From positions 1 through 64,000 of the forward strand of contig NZ_VUMY01000010.1 in the NCBI RefSeq assembly GCF_009695935.1: 64,000 nt of DNA, written 5' to 3'. Position 1 is the first letter of the stretch. Each line of letters opens with the position of its first letter. The notes under the pieces were generated by a model, which saw only the letters and a program-made list of their open reading frames with translations, ran no database searches and was not told the DNA's origin. The stretch comes from Mobiluncus porci. GTDB taxonomy: Bacteria; Actinomycetota; Actinomycetes; Actinomycetales; Actinomycetaceae. Shown one piece after another: positions 52,354 to 62,400 of this stretch. The translations under genes were made by a program, and so were the position numbers.

Positions 52354-55197
52354 GTGTCAATCATCGATAAGTTCCTGCGTCTTGGTGAAGGCAAAGTCCT
52401 CAAAAAACTAGCGAAAATCGCCGATGCGGTTGACCTGCTCGAAGACGAATACAAGGCGTTGTCTGAAAAAGACTTGAAGGCGAAAACTGAGCAGTTCAAA
52501 AAACGCCTGGATGACGGAGAGAAACTTGATGACGTCATGGTAGAGGCCTTTGCTACGGTTCGTGAGGCTTCTGACCGAGTGCTCGGGTTGCGCCACTTCC
52601 GCGAACAAATTATGGGTGGCGCCGCGCTGCACTGGGGCAACATTGCGGAAATGAAAACCGGTGAAGGCAAGACCCTGGTGGCGACCCTGCCGTGCTACTT
52701 GAGAGCGCTCACCGGCAAGGGTGTCCACGTCGTCACCGTCAACGACTATTTGGCGTCATACCAAGGCGAACTCATGGGGCGTGTCTATCGTTACCTGGGG
52801 TTGACTACCGGCATTATCATGGCGCAAATGGATCCCGCCGAGCGTCGCAAGCAATACAACTGCGACATCACTTACGGCACGAACAACGAGTTCGGCTTCG
52901 ATTACCTGCGCGACAACATGGCCCAGCGCGTCGAGGATCTGGTCCAGCGTGGACACAACTACATTATCGTCGACGAGGTGGACTCGATTTTGATTGATGA
53001 AGCCCGTACCCCGTTGATTATTTCCGGCCCGGCTCAAGGCGACGTAAACCACTGGTACAAAGACTTCGCACGCATTGTTTTGGACTTGCATCCCGGTGAG
53101 GACTATGAGGTTGACGAAAAGAAACGCACCGTGGGTGTCCTCGAACCCGGGATTGACAAAGTGGAGGACTATCTCGGCATCGATAACCTCTACGAAGTGG
53201 CAAACACCCCGCTCATTGGCTTCTTGAACAACGCCATTAAGGCCAAGGAACTGTTCAAACTCGATAAAGACTACATTGTGTCCCCCGAAGGTGAGGTGCT
53301 CATCGTTGATGAGCACACGGGACGTGTCCTGCCGGGGCGCCGCTACAACGAGGGCATGCACCAAGCGATTGAAGCCAAAGAAGGCGTCGAAATCAAGGCC
53401 GAAAACCAGACTTTGGCGACAATTACGCTGCAGAACTATGTGCGGCTTTATCCCCAAGGATCTCGCGCCGGCATGACCGGTACCGCTGAAACCGAGGCCG
53501 CCGAATTCCAGGAAACCTACAAGATGGGCGTGGTGCCGATTCCGACCCACAAGCCGATGATTCGCGAGGACATGGAAGACGTCGTCTATAAGACGGTGGA
53601 AGCCAAGTTTAATGCGGTGGTGGAAGACATCGAGGAAAACTACCACCGCGGCCAACCCGTTTTGGTTGGTACGACTTCCGTGGAGAAATCAGAGTATTTA
53701 TCCCGCCTATTGAATGCGCGCCACATTCCCCACCAGGTCTTGAACGCGAAACAACACGAGCGAGAAGCCGCGGTGGTCGCGATGGCCGGTCGGAAAGGAC
53801 AGGTCACGGTCGCGACCAATATGGCCGGTCGTGGTACCGACATTATGCTCGGCGGAAACGCCGAGTTCATGGCAGTGCAGGCCCTGAAAGACCAGGGGCT
53901 CGACCCGGAAGAAGATTCCGAGGCCTATGAAGCGGCCTGGCCGGGCGCGCTGGAAAAAGCGAAGGAGCGGGTCAAAGCGGAACACGACGAAGTCGTGGAG
54001 CTGGGCGGGCTCTATGTTCTGGGCACGGAACGCCACGAGTCACGCCGCATCGACAACCAGTTGCGCGGTCGTTCGGGGCGTCAAGGCGACCCCGGCAAGT
54101 CACGCTTCTATCTTTCGATGGAAGATGATTTGATGCGACTGTTCAACACGGGAGCGGCGGCGCGTTTCATGCAGTCAGGCATGCCCGATGATATTCCTCT
54201 CGAGTTCAAGATGGTGTCCTCCGCGATCAAGTCAGCCCAGGCGCAAGTTGAGGGCCGCAACGCGGAAATCCGTAAAAACGTTTTGAAATACGACGACGTG
54301 ATGACCGAACAGCGCGAGACGATTTACGGCGAGCGTTCTCGGGTTTTGCGCGGGGAGGACGTGGAGCCCACGATTCAATCCTTTATCGAAGCCACCGTGG
54401 CCGGAGCGGTCACCCAGGCAACTGAAGCTCAAGATTCCAGCGATTGGGATTTGAAGACCCTGTGGGCGGGGCTCAAGAACATTTACCCGATTTCGCTGAC
54501 GGTTGAAGACCTCGAAAACGCCGTCGGCGGGAAATCTGCTTTGACGACGGAGTTTATTGCCGAACAGTTGGTGGATGACGCGAAACTCCAATACGACTTG
54601 TCCGCGAAGTCTTTGGCAGAAAACCCCATCGCTACCGCCCAGCTTGGGGAGGAACCTATGCGGGAAATGGAACGTCGCGTTCTCTTGTCAGTGGTCGATC
54701 GCCTGTGGCGCGAACACCTTTACGAAATGGATTATTTGAAAGAGGGCATTGGTCTACGCGCGATGGGCCAGCGAAATCCCTTGGTCGAATACAAAACCGA
54801 AGGCTACCTCATGTTCAAGGGCATGATGGAGCGCATCAAGGAGGAAACCGTTCAAAACGTCTTCGGCTATGTCAAGGCCTTCATGGAGGCATTCGACCGA
54901 GCGCAACAGGCGCAAGCCGAAGCTTCCGAGGCTCCTGAAGCATCCGCGGTTGCTGGTGCGACTCCTGCGACGGAAGCCCCTGAGGCTAACTCCGCTCCGG
55001 CGGCTCACGACAATAAGAAATCCAAGCGAGGCCAGGGGCGTCGCGCGGGAGCCAAGTCGGTGAGTGCTAACCGGACGGTAATGGGCGATACGGGGCGCGC
55101 TGCCATGAGCGCCCAGATCACCTATTCCGGAGATGGGACAGTGGAGGCGCCCGCGGGCAACCGGGCCCAGCGCCGCGCTGCTAAGAAACGCCGGTAG
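52354..55197 (+). CDS. secA: SecA preprotein translocase ATPase
   Basis: A 947-residue SecA1-type motor that pushes preproteins through SecYEG. Walker A is MKTGEGKTL, the DEAD-like box [16 protein letters not shown], and the helicase-like second domain has [16 protein letters not shown]. The last 70 residues are Ala/Pro-rich then basic, without the CxC...CH zinc end of E. coli SecA, which is usual for actinobacteria. GTG 52354 is preceded by AAGGAAAGGG. Confidence 0.97.
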   Translation: MSIIDKFLRLGEGKVLKKLAKIADAVDLLEDEYKALSEKDLKAKTEQFKKRLDDGEKLDDVMVEAFATVREASDRVLGLRHFREQIMGGAALHWGNIAEMKTGEGKTLVATLPCYLRALTGKGVHVVTVNDYLASYQGELMGRVYRYLGLTTGIIMAQMDPAERRKQYNCDITYGTNNEFGFDYLRDNMAQRVEDLVQRGHNYIIVDEVDSILIDEARTPLIISGPAQGDVNHWYKDFARIVLDLHPGEDYEVDEKKRTVGVLEPGIDKVEDYLGIDNLYEVANTPLIGFLNNAIKAKELFKLDKDYIVSPEGEVLIVDEHTGRVLPGRRYNEGMHQAIEAKEGVEIKAENQTLATITLQNYVRLYPQGSRAGMTGTAETEAAEFQETYKMGVVPIPTHKPMIREDMEDVVYKTVEAKFNAVVEDIEENYHRGQPVLVGTTSVEKSEYLSRLLNARHIPHQVLNAKQHEREAAVVAMAGRKGQVTVATNMAGRGTDIMLGGNAEFMAVQALKDQGLDPEEDSEAYEAAWPGALEKAKERVKAEHDEVVELGGLYVLGTERHESRRIDNQLRGRSGRQGDPGKSRFYLSMEDDLMRLFNTGAAARFMQSGMPDDIPLEFKMVSSAIKSAQAQVEGRNAEIRKNVLKYDDVMTEQRETIYGERSRVLRGEDVEPTIQSFIEATVAGAVTQATEAQDSSDWDLKTLWAGLKNIYPISLTVEDLENAVGGKSALTTEFIAEQLVDDAKLQYDLSAKSLAENPIATAQLGEEPMREMERRVLLSVVDRLWREHLYEMDYLKEGIGLRAMGQRNPLVEYKTEGYLMFKGMMERIKEETVQNVFGYVKAFMEAFDRAQQAQAEASEAPEASAVAGATPATEAPEANSAPAAHDNKKSKRGQGRRAGAKSVSANRTVMGDTGRAAMSAQITYSGDGTVEAPAGNRAQRRAAKKRR

Positions 55198-55269
55198 GCG
55201 CGACTCACGCAGCCCATTGGCCTATATTGGCTTGTTGGCTCAGTGTGGCCGGGCCAGAATCGGCTGTGG

Positions 55270-55296
55270 CTCCGCCTAGAGTCACCCCAGGCGGAG
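55270..55296. terminator. Possible bidirectional hairpin between secA and the Rv3235-like gene
   Basis: CTCCGCCT (55270-55277) and AGGCGGAG (55289-55296) form an 8-bp stem spanning the end of the convergent gene. There is no T run, so termination is uncertain. Confidence 0.35.
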
Positions 55297-55848
55297 GTAA
55301 GTCACTACCCAGCGGCCTTCCTGGCTTTCCAGCCGCATCGATGTGGCCCGTCCACGATGCCCATCGTGGAGAACCACTATCGCTTCTTGGGCGCCATCCG
55401 CGGTGGCGCGACAGCGGGCAGACAAAATCGCTATCGGCTTCATCTTCCCCTCCTCACGGCGGGTCCGCAACACCCGCGGAGGCCGCCCTTTAGCAAACCA
55501 GTCACGGCGTTTTTCCAGGAGCTGGTATTGGCGAGGAGACATCCACCGATTGAGCTGGGTTAGCGGGCGCTCGCCCTCAACAGCTTCCAAAGAACAGCGG
55601 GCAATCTGGGCGGCCCACCGCCTTGGATCGGGGAGTGGCGATTCCCCCAGCGGGACTGGCCGGAGCATTTCACTCACCGTTCCCGCCGGACGGTGTCGTC
55701 TGGCCTGGCCCTGGGGACGATTGTCTTTGGGGCGCAGGGATACTTTTTCTCGCGGCGGCAGAGAGCCGGTTCGATAGCGGAAACTCTCCTCTGGTGAAGT
55801 GCGAGTTTTCACGTAGTTTGGCTGGTAGATCAACGTATCTGCGCTCAT
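55282..55848 (-). CDS. Rv3235-family protein
   Basis: About 188 residues. The N-terminal half is polar and basic. The conserved part (about 85-188) has RRWAAQIARCSLEAVEGERPL, QLNRWMSP and an end rich in short beta strands. This is the pattern of the actinobacterial Rv3235 family, which lies near secA in many genomes and has no known function. I chose ATG 55848 because of GGGGAGAAG upstream. Convergent with secA, 84 bases apart. Confidence 0.75.
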   Translation of the reverse strand: MSADTLIYQPNYVKTRTSPEESFRYRTGSLPPREKVSLRPKDNRPQGQARRHRPAGTVSEMLRPVPLGESPLPDPRRWAAQIARCSLEAVEGERPLTQLNRWMSPRQYQLLEKRRDWFAKGRPPRVLRTRREEGKMKPIAILSARCRATADGAQEAIVVLHDGHRGRATSMRLESQEGRWVVTYLRLG

Positions 55849-56005
55849 AAGACTTCTCCCCTGAATCTTAGTATTTGGCAACATTGGCGTGTCGTTACGT
55901 CAATGGAATGGTTTAGTAGTTATAATACAACACCAAGTTTCGTTATTTGTCAAATAGCGTTGTTTAGTTATGTTAGAGGTATTTTTGAAGTGAGGAGTGG
56001 GGGCT

Positions 56006-56011
56006 TAGACT
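56006..56011 (+). promoter_or_regulatory. -10 box for a leaderless transcript of the 56.0-kb gene
   Basis: TAGACT, six bases (GGGGTG), then GTG 56018. The region from 55900 is AT-rich and contains a small hairpin around 55945 (CGTTATTTG/CAAATAGCG). Confidence 0.5.
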
Positions 56012-56017
56012 GGGGTG

Positions 56018-56527
56018 GTGGAAGAAAAATCTCTGTTAGATGACTTGACTTCTCAATTTGAGTCAGAGCTCCGGTGGCAACGTCAGTTAGAGTCAACGGA
56101 TTTGGCCGCCGCGGAGGCTACGGAAATCTTTCTAGCGGGGAGGCTTCTAGGTAGTGTAGGGCTGACTTTGGAACTGCGTCTGAAAAATGGCGAGTCGCTA
56201 CGGGGGAGAGTGTCTCGGGCTGCCAATACGTGGTTGATGCTCGAGATGACCCGGGAAAATATCTTGGTGTGGTACCGGTCAATCGAGGTTGTGGTCGGCC
56301 TGGGGGTTGCTCCGCAGTGGCCCTCGGAAGTAGAGCGACGCGTTTCCGCCACCAAAGTGTTGCGCGAGTTCGCCGAGGCGCGAAATGAGGTTAGACTTAC
56401 GACTCAGAACACGACCTTGAAAGGGTACATCCAGCGTGTCGGACAAGACTTCGTGGACGTAGCTGATCACGGGCGACAGGTGGCAATATCAGTAGAGGCG
56501 CTACTGTATGCCACCTGCCCCCGTTAG
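56018..56527 (+). CDS. Unknown protein with two small beta-barrel-like repeats
   Basis: About 169 residues; I do not recognise the family. The N-terminal 45 residues are acidic and helical. Two later segments look alike: LKNGESLRGRVSRAANTWLML (about 52-72) and TTQNTTLKGYIQRVGQDFVDV (about 128-148). Both have the L-x-G-x(2)-x-V pattern of Sm-like small barrels, so a nucleic-acid-binding role is conceivable. Start GTG 56018 or GTG 56015. It is convergent with the HTH gene, with 11 bases between stop codons. Confidence 0.6.
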   Translation: MEEKSLLDDLTSQFESELRWQRQLESTDLAAAEATEIFLAGRLLGSVGLTLELRLKNGESLRGRVSRAANTWLMLEMTRENILVWYRSIEVVVGLGVAPQWPSEVERRVSATKVLREFAEARNEVRLTTQNTTLKGYIQRVGQDFVDVADHGRQVAISVEALLYATCPR

Positions 56528-56538
56528 CGAAGGCGAAA

Positions 56539-56760
56539 CTAGTCGTTGACGAGAGCTTCGCCCGACTTGACCTTTTCTTCGCTTTGCTGGTACTGCTCTT
56601 TGATGTAGTTCTCGAGGGCGGTTTCCTCGATTCTCCACAGTCCGCGTCCACCAATCTGGATTGCCTTGATTTCCCCATTGTTAATGAGGTTGCGCACGGC
56701 TCCATGGGAGACCTTCAACATGTCTGCAACATCAGCAATTGTGTAAAAACTTCGTTCCAT
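56539..56760 (-). CDS. BldC/excisionase-like small HTH protein
   Basis: A 73-residue MerR-type helix-turn-helix protein: TIADVADMLKVSHGAVRNLI is the HTH, followed by the wing IQIGGRGLWRIEETALENYI. Such proteins are named excisionase-like but, as with BldC in Streptomyces, often act as chromosomal developmental regulators binding tandem repeats. No integrase is nearby, so a phage role is unlikely. The start ATG 56760 follows TTGCAC-N17-TATGAT-N6, a leaderless promoter. It is divergent from the SAF/CpaE-like operon, which it could regulate. Confidence 0.85.
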   Translation of the reverse strand: MERSFYTIADVADMLKVSHGAVRNLINNGEIKAIQIGGRGLWRIEETALENYIKEQYQQSEEKVKSGEALVND

Positions 56761-56766
56761 GTTTGA

Positions 56767-56795
56767 ATCATATATCAAAAGATACCACTGTGCAA
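56767..56795 (-). promoter_or_regulatory. Leaderless promoter of the BldC-like gene
   Basis: Minus strand TTGCAC (56790-56795), 17-base spacer, TATGAT (56767-56772), then TCAAAC and ATG. No Shine-Dalgarno sequence. This is the best-formed of the leaderless promoters without a DtxR-type box. Confidence 0.75.
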
Positions 56796-56858
56796 CAAAA
56801 CTCATTTAGGGGTTTGCTGGTAATTGTGGTATAAAAAACATGCGAGGAGGTGGCCCGG

Positions 56859-57485
56859 ATGCCTATTGGTGCTGAAATTTCTAGAAAAAACCGGTTTTTC
56901 AACCGACGTCGGGTTATAGGATTGTTTTTTATCATTTTAGCCGGAATCTTGACATTTTTCGCGATTCGCACCGCTGGACATATGGATCGGTATTGGGCTG
57001 CGAAAGACACCATCTTGGCGGGACAGGCAATCACCTCCGAGCAAGTTGTGGCGGTGGAAGCGAATCCTGGAAAATCTGCGAACCTTTATCTCCCGGCCGA
57101 CAAAGCCCCCAATCTGCGAGCGACCCAAACCATCGGAGCCGGCGAATTGCTGGCTCGCAGTTCGGTCACAGACAGCCCTGCGGAAGTAAAGCGGCTCGTC
57201 ATCAAACTCTCCTCTCCGCTCCCCGGTGGGGTGGAGAAAGGGGACTATCTGGAAATCTGGAAACTTCCGGAAAGCGCTTCCGGCGGGTTATCCACCCCAG
57301 ACCTCCCGCCAGCAGCCGGTAAAATCGCTTCCCAAGCAGTTTTCATTACACAGAAGAAAACTACTTCCGTGACCCCCTCCGAAGAAACCTCGATAGAAGT
57401 ATTGGTCAATGAGGCCGACATCGAAGCCCTGCTCGGCGCGGTGGGACAGAAGCTCCCCCTAGTAGCAATACCGGTGGCATCATGA
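56859..57485 (+). CDS. SAF-domain (CpaB-like) membrane protein
   Basis: About 208 residues. One membrane segment (about 20-40, VIGLFFIILAGILTFF) is followed by a SAF domain (AAKDTILAGQAITSEQVVAVEA) and a beta-rich tail. CpaB proteins guide Flp/Tad pilus assembly, but the pilus genes cpaF/tadA, tadBC and flp are not in this window. I start at ATG 56859, eight bases after AGGAGG, instead of GTG 56850. The stop codon overlaps the start of the next gene (ATGA). Confidence 0.8.
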   Translation: MPIGAEISRKNRFFNRRRVIGLFFIILAGILTFFAIRTAGHMDRYWAAKDTILAGQAITSEQVVAVEANPGKSANLYLPADKAPNLRATQTIGAGELLARSSVTDSPAEVKRLVIKLSSPLPGGVEKGDYLEIWKLPESASGGLSTPDLPPAAGKIASQAVFITQKKTTSVTPSEETSIEVLVNEADIEALLGAVGQKLPLVAIPVAS

Positions 57486-58858
57486 GTTCTATCGGGATTG
57501 CTACCTGCCTGGATCCGGATTTGGAGGCGGAAATCATTCGGGAAATTCCCGCTCGGGATTTGCCTTTGAAGGTGGTTCGACGCTGTCGCGATCTCACCGA
57601 GATACTGGCAACCGCGCAGGCTAAATTGGTTGAGCTCGTAGTTCTCGATACCGAAATGATTGAACTCGATGGGGAAGCCAGGACGCAACTGGGACGAGCC
57701 GGGGCTACAGTGGTGGCATTTGCTCCTTTTGATGATCTGGAATACCTGTGCCACCTAGGTGGGATTTCGGTGTTAACGAAACCGGATCCGCGACTCGACG
57801 AATTTGAAGACAGCGATGCTACGCGGATTTTGAACCAGGTGATGACGCTCCTCATGCCGCCGCCACCTCCGGATCCGCGCCAGATTCAGGTCTCGACTTC
57901 AACCGGTAATTCCGAGTTGGATGTCTCTGAAACCGGTAAAGTAATTGCCTTTTGGGGAGCGGCTGGATCACCCGGAAAATCCACCCTGCTGGTGAACGTG
58001 GCGGCTAGCTTGCGAGCCTACGGGCGAGTTTTGATGGTGGATGCGGATACGGTCGAGCCCGCTTTGAGCCAGATGTTGGGGATACCCTTGGAGACCTCGG
58101 GACTGGTGGCCGCTTGTAGGCTCGCCGAACAGGGTCGGCTCAATGCGGCGTCTTTTGAAACTACCCTAACCAGCGTTGGTTTGGAGGTAGACCTCCTGAC
58201 CGGAATGACAAAGGCGGATCGGTGGCGGGAAGTCGGTGAAAAACCACTGGCGACTTTACTGGATTGGGCGCGGGAAACTTACCGCTGGATTCTCGTGGAT
58301 TTGGCTTCCGGAGCTGACGATCCGGAGGATTTTTTCGCCACCATGGGACCGTCAAGATTCGGGGCCCAACGAGGCGCTTTTTCAGAAACCGATCTCTTAG
58401 TCGAGGTTGGTCTGGCCGATCCGGTGGGTTTGCGGAGGTTGATTGTGAACCACGAACGGGCGGCGGCTCGGGGGCTGTGGACCTGTCCGCAACTGGTGGT
58501 GGTAAACCGCGGGAGGGAAAGCGTGGGTGGCAGCCAGTGGTCGAGGTCTTTGCGCCAGATATTGAGCCAAGAGCTTCCGGAAGTGAAAGTGGCTTTGGTC
58601 CGAGAAGCTCGTGAGGAAATTGATCGAGCCTTGGTGGCAGGTTGTGATGTCGCGACCTCGAATCCAGAAGCGGCCGTGCTGGAAGACTTCACTTCAGTTC
58701 AAAATGAAATTCTCCGCGTATTCGGAATGGTTCCGAGCCGGAGCGTCTCGCGAGGAAGAAAGCTTCCTAAAGGCGAAGGTCAGGCCATGATCTGGCGTTC
58801 CTGGAAAGAGCATTTTTCCGCGGATTCTCCGGCCCTGCAAGCGCAACCCGCCGACTGA
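57482..58858 (+). CDS. CpaE/MinD-like ATPase with receiver-like N-terminus
   Basis: A 458-residue protein. The N-terminal 125 residues look like a pseudo-receiver domain (VVLDTEMIELDG, VVAFAPFDDLEYL). A proline linker follows, then a ParA/MinD-type ATPase from 153, with P-loop GAAGSPGKST at 159-168 and switch VDADTVEPALSQML. CpaE and septum-site proteins have this layout. The deviant Walker A of MinD (KGGxGKT) has lost its signature first Lys here, so dimer-dependent hydrolysis may differ. Coupled to the SAF gene by ATGA; the next gene follows after 10 bases. Confidence 0.82.
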   Translation: MSSIGIATCLDPDLEAEIIREIPARDLPLKVVRRCRDLTEILATAQAKLVELVVLDTEMIELDGEARTQLGRAGATVVAFAPFDDLEYLCHLGGISVLTKPDPRLDEFEDSDATRILNQVMTLLMPPPPPDPRQIQVSTSTGNSELDVSETGKVIAFWGAAGSPGKSTLLVNVAASLRAYGRVLMVDADTVEPALSQMLGIPLETSGLVAACRLAEQGRLNAASFETTLTSVGLEVDLLTGMTKADRWREVGEKPLATLLDWARETYRWILVDLASGADDPEDFFATMGPSRFGAQRGAFSETDLLVEVGLADPVGLRRLIVNHERAAARGLWTCPQLVVVNRGRESVGGSQWSRSLRQILSQELPEVKVALVREAREEIDRALVAGCDVATSNPEAAVLEDFTSVQNEILRVFGMVPSRSVSRGRKLPKGEGQAMIWRSWKEHFSADSPALQAQPAD

Positions 58859-58868
58859 GGAGGAAAAG

Positions 58869-59489
58869 ATGTCGACACATAACGTTAAGCGTCTATATAT
58901 TTCACTAACTCCGGAAGCCTTGAACGAGGCGGCCTTGAACTCGGAGTTTGCCCTTATCGTGGATAAAAACTTTCTTAGTTCCAGGGGTTTTTCTCCCGAG
59001 GAAGAGCCACGAGGAGAGGAACTCGAGATTCTTGAAGACGAGGCGCTATATCGAGCGGCCGCAGACTCCCTCGAGAGGCAAAATGGCAGCGAGATACCCC
59101 GACGGGTAGTTGCGGTGGCTGAACTGGGCGAAGGGTTCGAAGCGTTACCCGAGGGAGAGGCCGGCCAATATCGGTTAACTCGCCCGCTCCAGTTTTCCGA
59201 AGTGGTGTCTTATCACGTAGACGAACCGGAAGCTGCTTCCTATCTCGTAGAGTACCTGCAAGCCCGCGGCGACCTCGATTTACCCGCGCCGAATGAATCA
59301 CCGGAGTTGCTTTCGCCTGGGGACGCTTCTAAGTCCCTTTCGGCGGAGGTTTCTCCCGAGGTTTCCCACGAAGGAACCGCCCCGCTAGCTCCCCCCGATC
59401 TCTCCGCGTACTCTGAGTTACCCGACCTGCTGTGGTTCGATGGCACTGAACTCGACCTCGTGCGTCAATTCTTGGCCGGAAGACCATAG
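58869..59489 (+). CDS. Acidic protein of unknown function
   Basis: A 206-residue, strongly acidic protein without membrane segments or signal peptide. It belongs to no family I know. The first 130 residues look folded (KRLYISLTPEALNEAALNSE, RRVVAVAELGEGFEAL). The next about 50 are Pro/Ser/Glu-rich, and the end is DLSAYSELPDLLWFDGTEL. GAGGAGGAAAAG precedes ATG 58869. It is the third gene of the SAF/CpaE-like operon and probably works with that ATPase. Its 3' end overlaps sbcC on the other strand by 25 bases. Confidence 0.7.
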   Translation: MSTHNVKRLYISLTPEALNEAALNSEFALIVDKNFLSSRGFSPEEEPRGEELEILEDEALYRAAADSLERQNGSEIPRRVVAVAELGEGFEALPEGEAGQYRLTRPLQFSEVVSYHVDEPEAASYLVEYLQARGDLDLPAPNESPELLSPGDASKSLSAEVSPEVSHEGTAPLAPPDLSAYSELPDLLWFDGTELDLVRQFLAGRP

Positions 59490-62400
59490 AACTCCATCTT
59501 GCTAACTGATTGGGGTTTTTCGCCCTCGTCAGAGATGTCCTCACGGTAAATCTTGATACCGGTTGGAATCTCGTCGACGAGCTTGTTCTTGTGGGAAATG
59601 ATTCCCACCGTAAGTTTCGATTCCGAGATGTCATTCATGCGCTTGAGCACGTCAATGACCTCTTGGAGTCGGTTGTCGTCCAAGGTGTCAAAGCCCTCGT
59701 CAATGAAAATATTTTCCAGAGAGGCGTTTCCGCTTTCCATCTTCACCACTTGAGACAAGGCTAGAGCGACCGCCAAAGAGACATAGAACTGTTCACCACC
59801 CGAAAGTGAGCCGGGCGTGTTGAGCTGGTTGGTTTCCAGGTTACGTACCATCAGGCCGAGCCCGCGGCTTTTACCGCGTCCCTTGGGCTTTTGAGTGGCG
59901 CCAGCGTCGTCACTCTCGAGAGTCGGTTCCGACTCGGCTGTCTCGATTTGGTGCAGTCCGGAGGAAAACACTTGAATGTTGTGATTTGCTACTTGCAGGA
60001 TTTGCTCCAGGCGCTGCTCTAAGAAGTAGGTGGTGAGCCTCTGACCGGTGGTAGACCCGTCGAGCAGTCTGCTTAGCTCCTCCCAGACCCGATATTCCTG
60101 GTACTCCTTCTCCAGACGCTGATGGGTTCGAGTGAAATCCTTTGTGGAGTCAACAATATTGGAGGAGATCTCCTTGATGGAACCGGCTTTTCTGGAGACC
60201 AGTTCCGATTCCCGCGTTACTTCATCGAGGGCGGTTTTGGCCTTATCGCGTTCTTGACGGGTTGCTTCCCGGTCTCGCTTGTCCTTACCGCGATAGGGGG
60301 ATTCTTCACCCTCCAAATAGCCTTGAAGTTTGGCGACTTCCTGTTTGTAATCCGAAACGGTTTTTTCGTCCATCTCGAGAACCTGAGGAACCTTGTGCCA
60401 TTTCTTCGCTTCAGTCACTGAATCGAAACTGCTCTTCTCGAGGGTTTTGCGAAGAATATCCTCCCTTTCGGTGTAGATATTGGCGCTCAACTGTAGCGAC
60501 CGTATCGCCTCGCGCAGCTTCTTAGTGCGCGAGATCCACAGGTTGTTTTGCTTGATTAGCTCATTGGCGTCAACATCATCGATTTCTTCTTTCAGCATCG
60601 CCGCTAACTCTGCTTCGCTTTCTGCCAGTTGTTTGCGCAGAGGGGCGAGCTTGCCATTCAGTCCCGAAATCTTGTTTTCAAGCTTTGTAATTTCTTCGTC
60701 AAAAGACTTGCGGGATTTTTCCAAGGCATCCATCTCTTGGTGGGATTGGCTGAAAGTTGATTCCAGCTTCTTGACTGTTTTTCCCTCCTTTTCCACCTGA
60801 GCCCTAATTTTCTTCACGGTGTCACTGTCCTCAGACTGCCCTAAAGCCTCCAGCTTCGTTACCAACTCGGTGGCCTCATGGAAACGTTGGGCCGCCTTAC
60901 CGGCGTCGCTCAGCGCAGTTTGTTGCGCCGTCAGAGCCTCATCGAACTGCTCCTTAGTGGCACTCTTGCTGGTGGAAGGGACCTCCCCGAGGGAAACCGC
61001 TTTAGTGCTTTGATAAGGCACGTGACAGATGGGGCAGGGTTCACCCTCCACGAGCTCGCTAGCCAGCTCTGCGGAAACGGAATGTAGCCAGGCCTCATGA
61101 ATAGCGCTGGTGCGCTGGCTGGCTTCGACTAGCGTTTTTTGGGCAGAGTCATCCAAAAGCTGCGCTGATTCGCGAGCCCGAATCGCTTGAGCCAAAATCA
61201 GCTCCGGAAGAGTGTCCCGATTCTTTTCCACGCTTTCCTTATTGGCTTGGTATTCCTTGAGTTCTCTTTCGAGTTCGGTGATTTCTTTCTCGCGGGTTTG
61301 CTTGACCTTGAGACTCGCGGAGATGGCGCTGTTGCTTGATTGCAACTGGGTGGCGGCGGTTTCAAGAATCGGGGCGAAACTGAAGAGCGGATTATCCTCC
61401 GGGTGCTCTGACAGCTGTGGCAAGTCCGTTTTCAAAGCCGCCTCGGCTTGAGTCCGCAAATCTTTCTCGGTTCGGGAGTCGGCGATGAGGGATTCCAACA
61501 ACTTATGCGCGGAATCTATATCGGTGTCCGTTTTGCGATGCGCCTTTTCCAGATTTGTGGCTGCTTCCAAGACTGGAAGCGCTGATTTGGCCTTGGAGTT
61601 GGCTTCTTCCAACTCGCTCATTTTTTCGCTTTCATCGCCCAATTCATCGAGTTTTTTACGGAAAAGGTGGGCCTTCTCTACTCTCTCATGGAGGGTCTTC
61701 TTTTCGCCGTAAACGTCGTTAGCCGTTTTCACCGCGGCGGATTTCGCGGCGGCCTCTGCGCTGATGGTTCTTTCCAAATTGGCGGCTTGCGCCGCAAAAG
61801 CTTTGAGGATCTCCTGGAGCGAATCGCCGGAATCGTAGTAGTAGGTGGCGGCTCTGGAACGATACTCGTCGAGCTCTTTGAGGCGTTCCTGCCAGTCGAG
61901 GTCGTCGGCAAAAATATCTTTCTTCAGCTGACTATCCAGACGAGACAACAGTTCCTTCTGGGCGGCCTCATCGGTTTCTTTCCCGACCTTGACTTCGGCA
62001 AGATGGTTCTTGGCGGTCTCGATTATCTTGTCATAGATCCCCGCATTGAACACGGATTTGAGCAGATCCTCGCGTTCTTTATCAGTGGAGTTGAGAAACC
62101 TGGAGAATTTTCCCTGCTGTAAGATAACCGTTTGTGCAAACCGGGTTGGATCCATTCCGAGGATTGCCTCAACATTTTTGCCTTCAACCTTCTCGGGGCG
62201 GGGAAAGCCGATTTCACTGTCGCGGAAAATATGGGTGGTGAGGGTTTGCTTGGCGCCTGCTGTCCGCGGGATGGAGAGACGCTGTGTCACCTTATAGAAC
62301 ACATTCCCCTTAGAAAAAACGATTTCGGAAGTGGTGGGTAGTTTCTCGTCGGCGTACTGGGAACGCAGGCGTCCATTCTCCAAAATCGATTTAGAAGCAG

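Noticed and set aside
55270-55296. Definite bidirectional terminator after secA
   Set aside because: The 8-bp stem has no T run on either strand, so it is listed only as a possible site.
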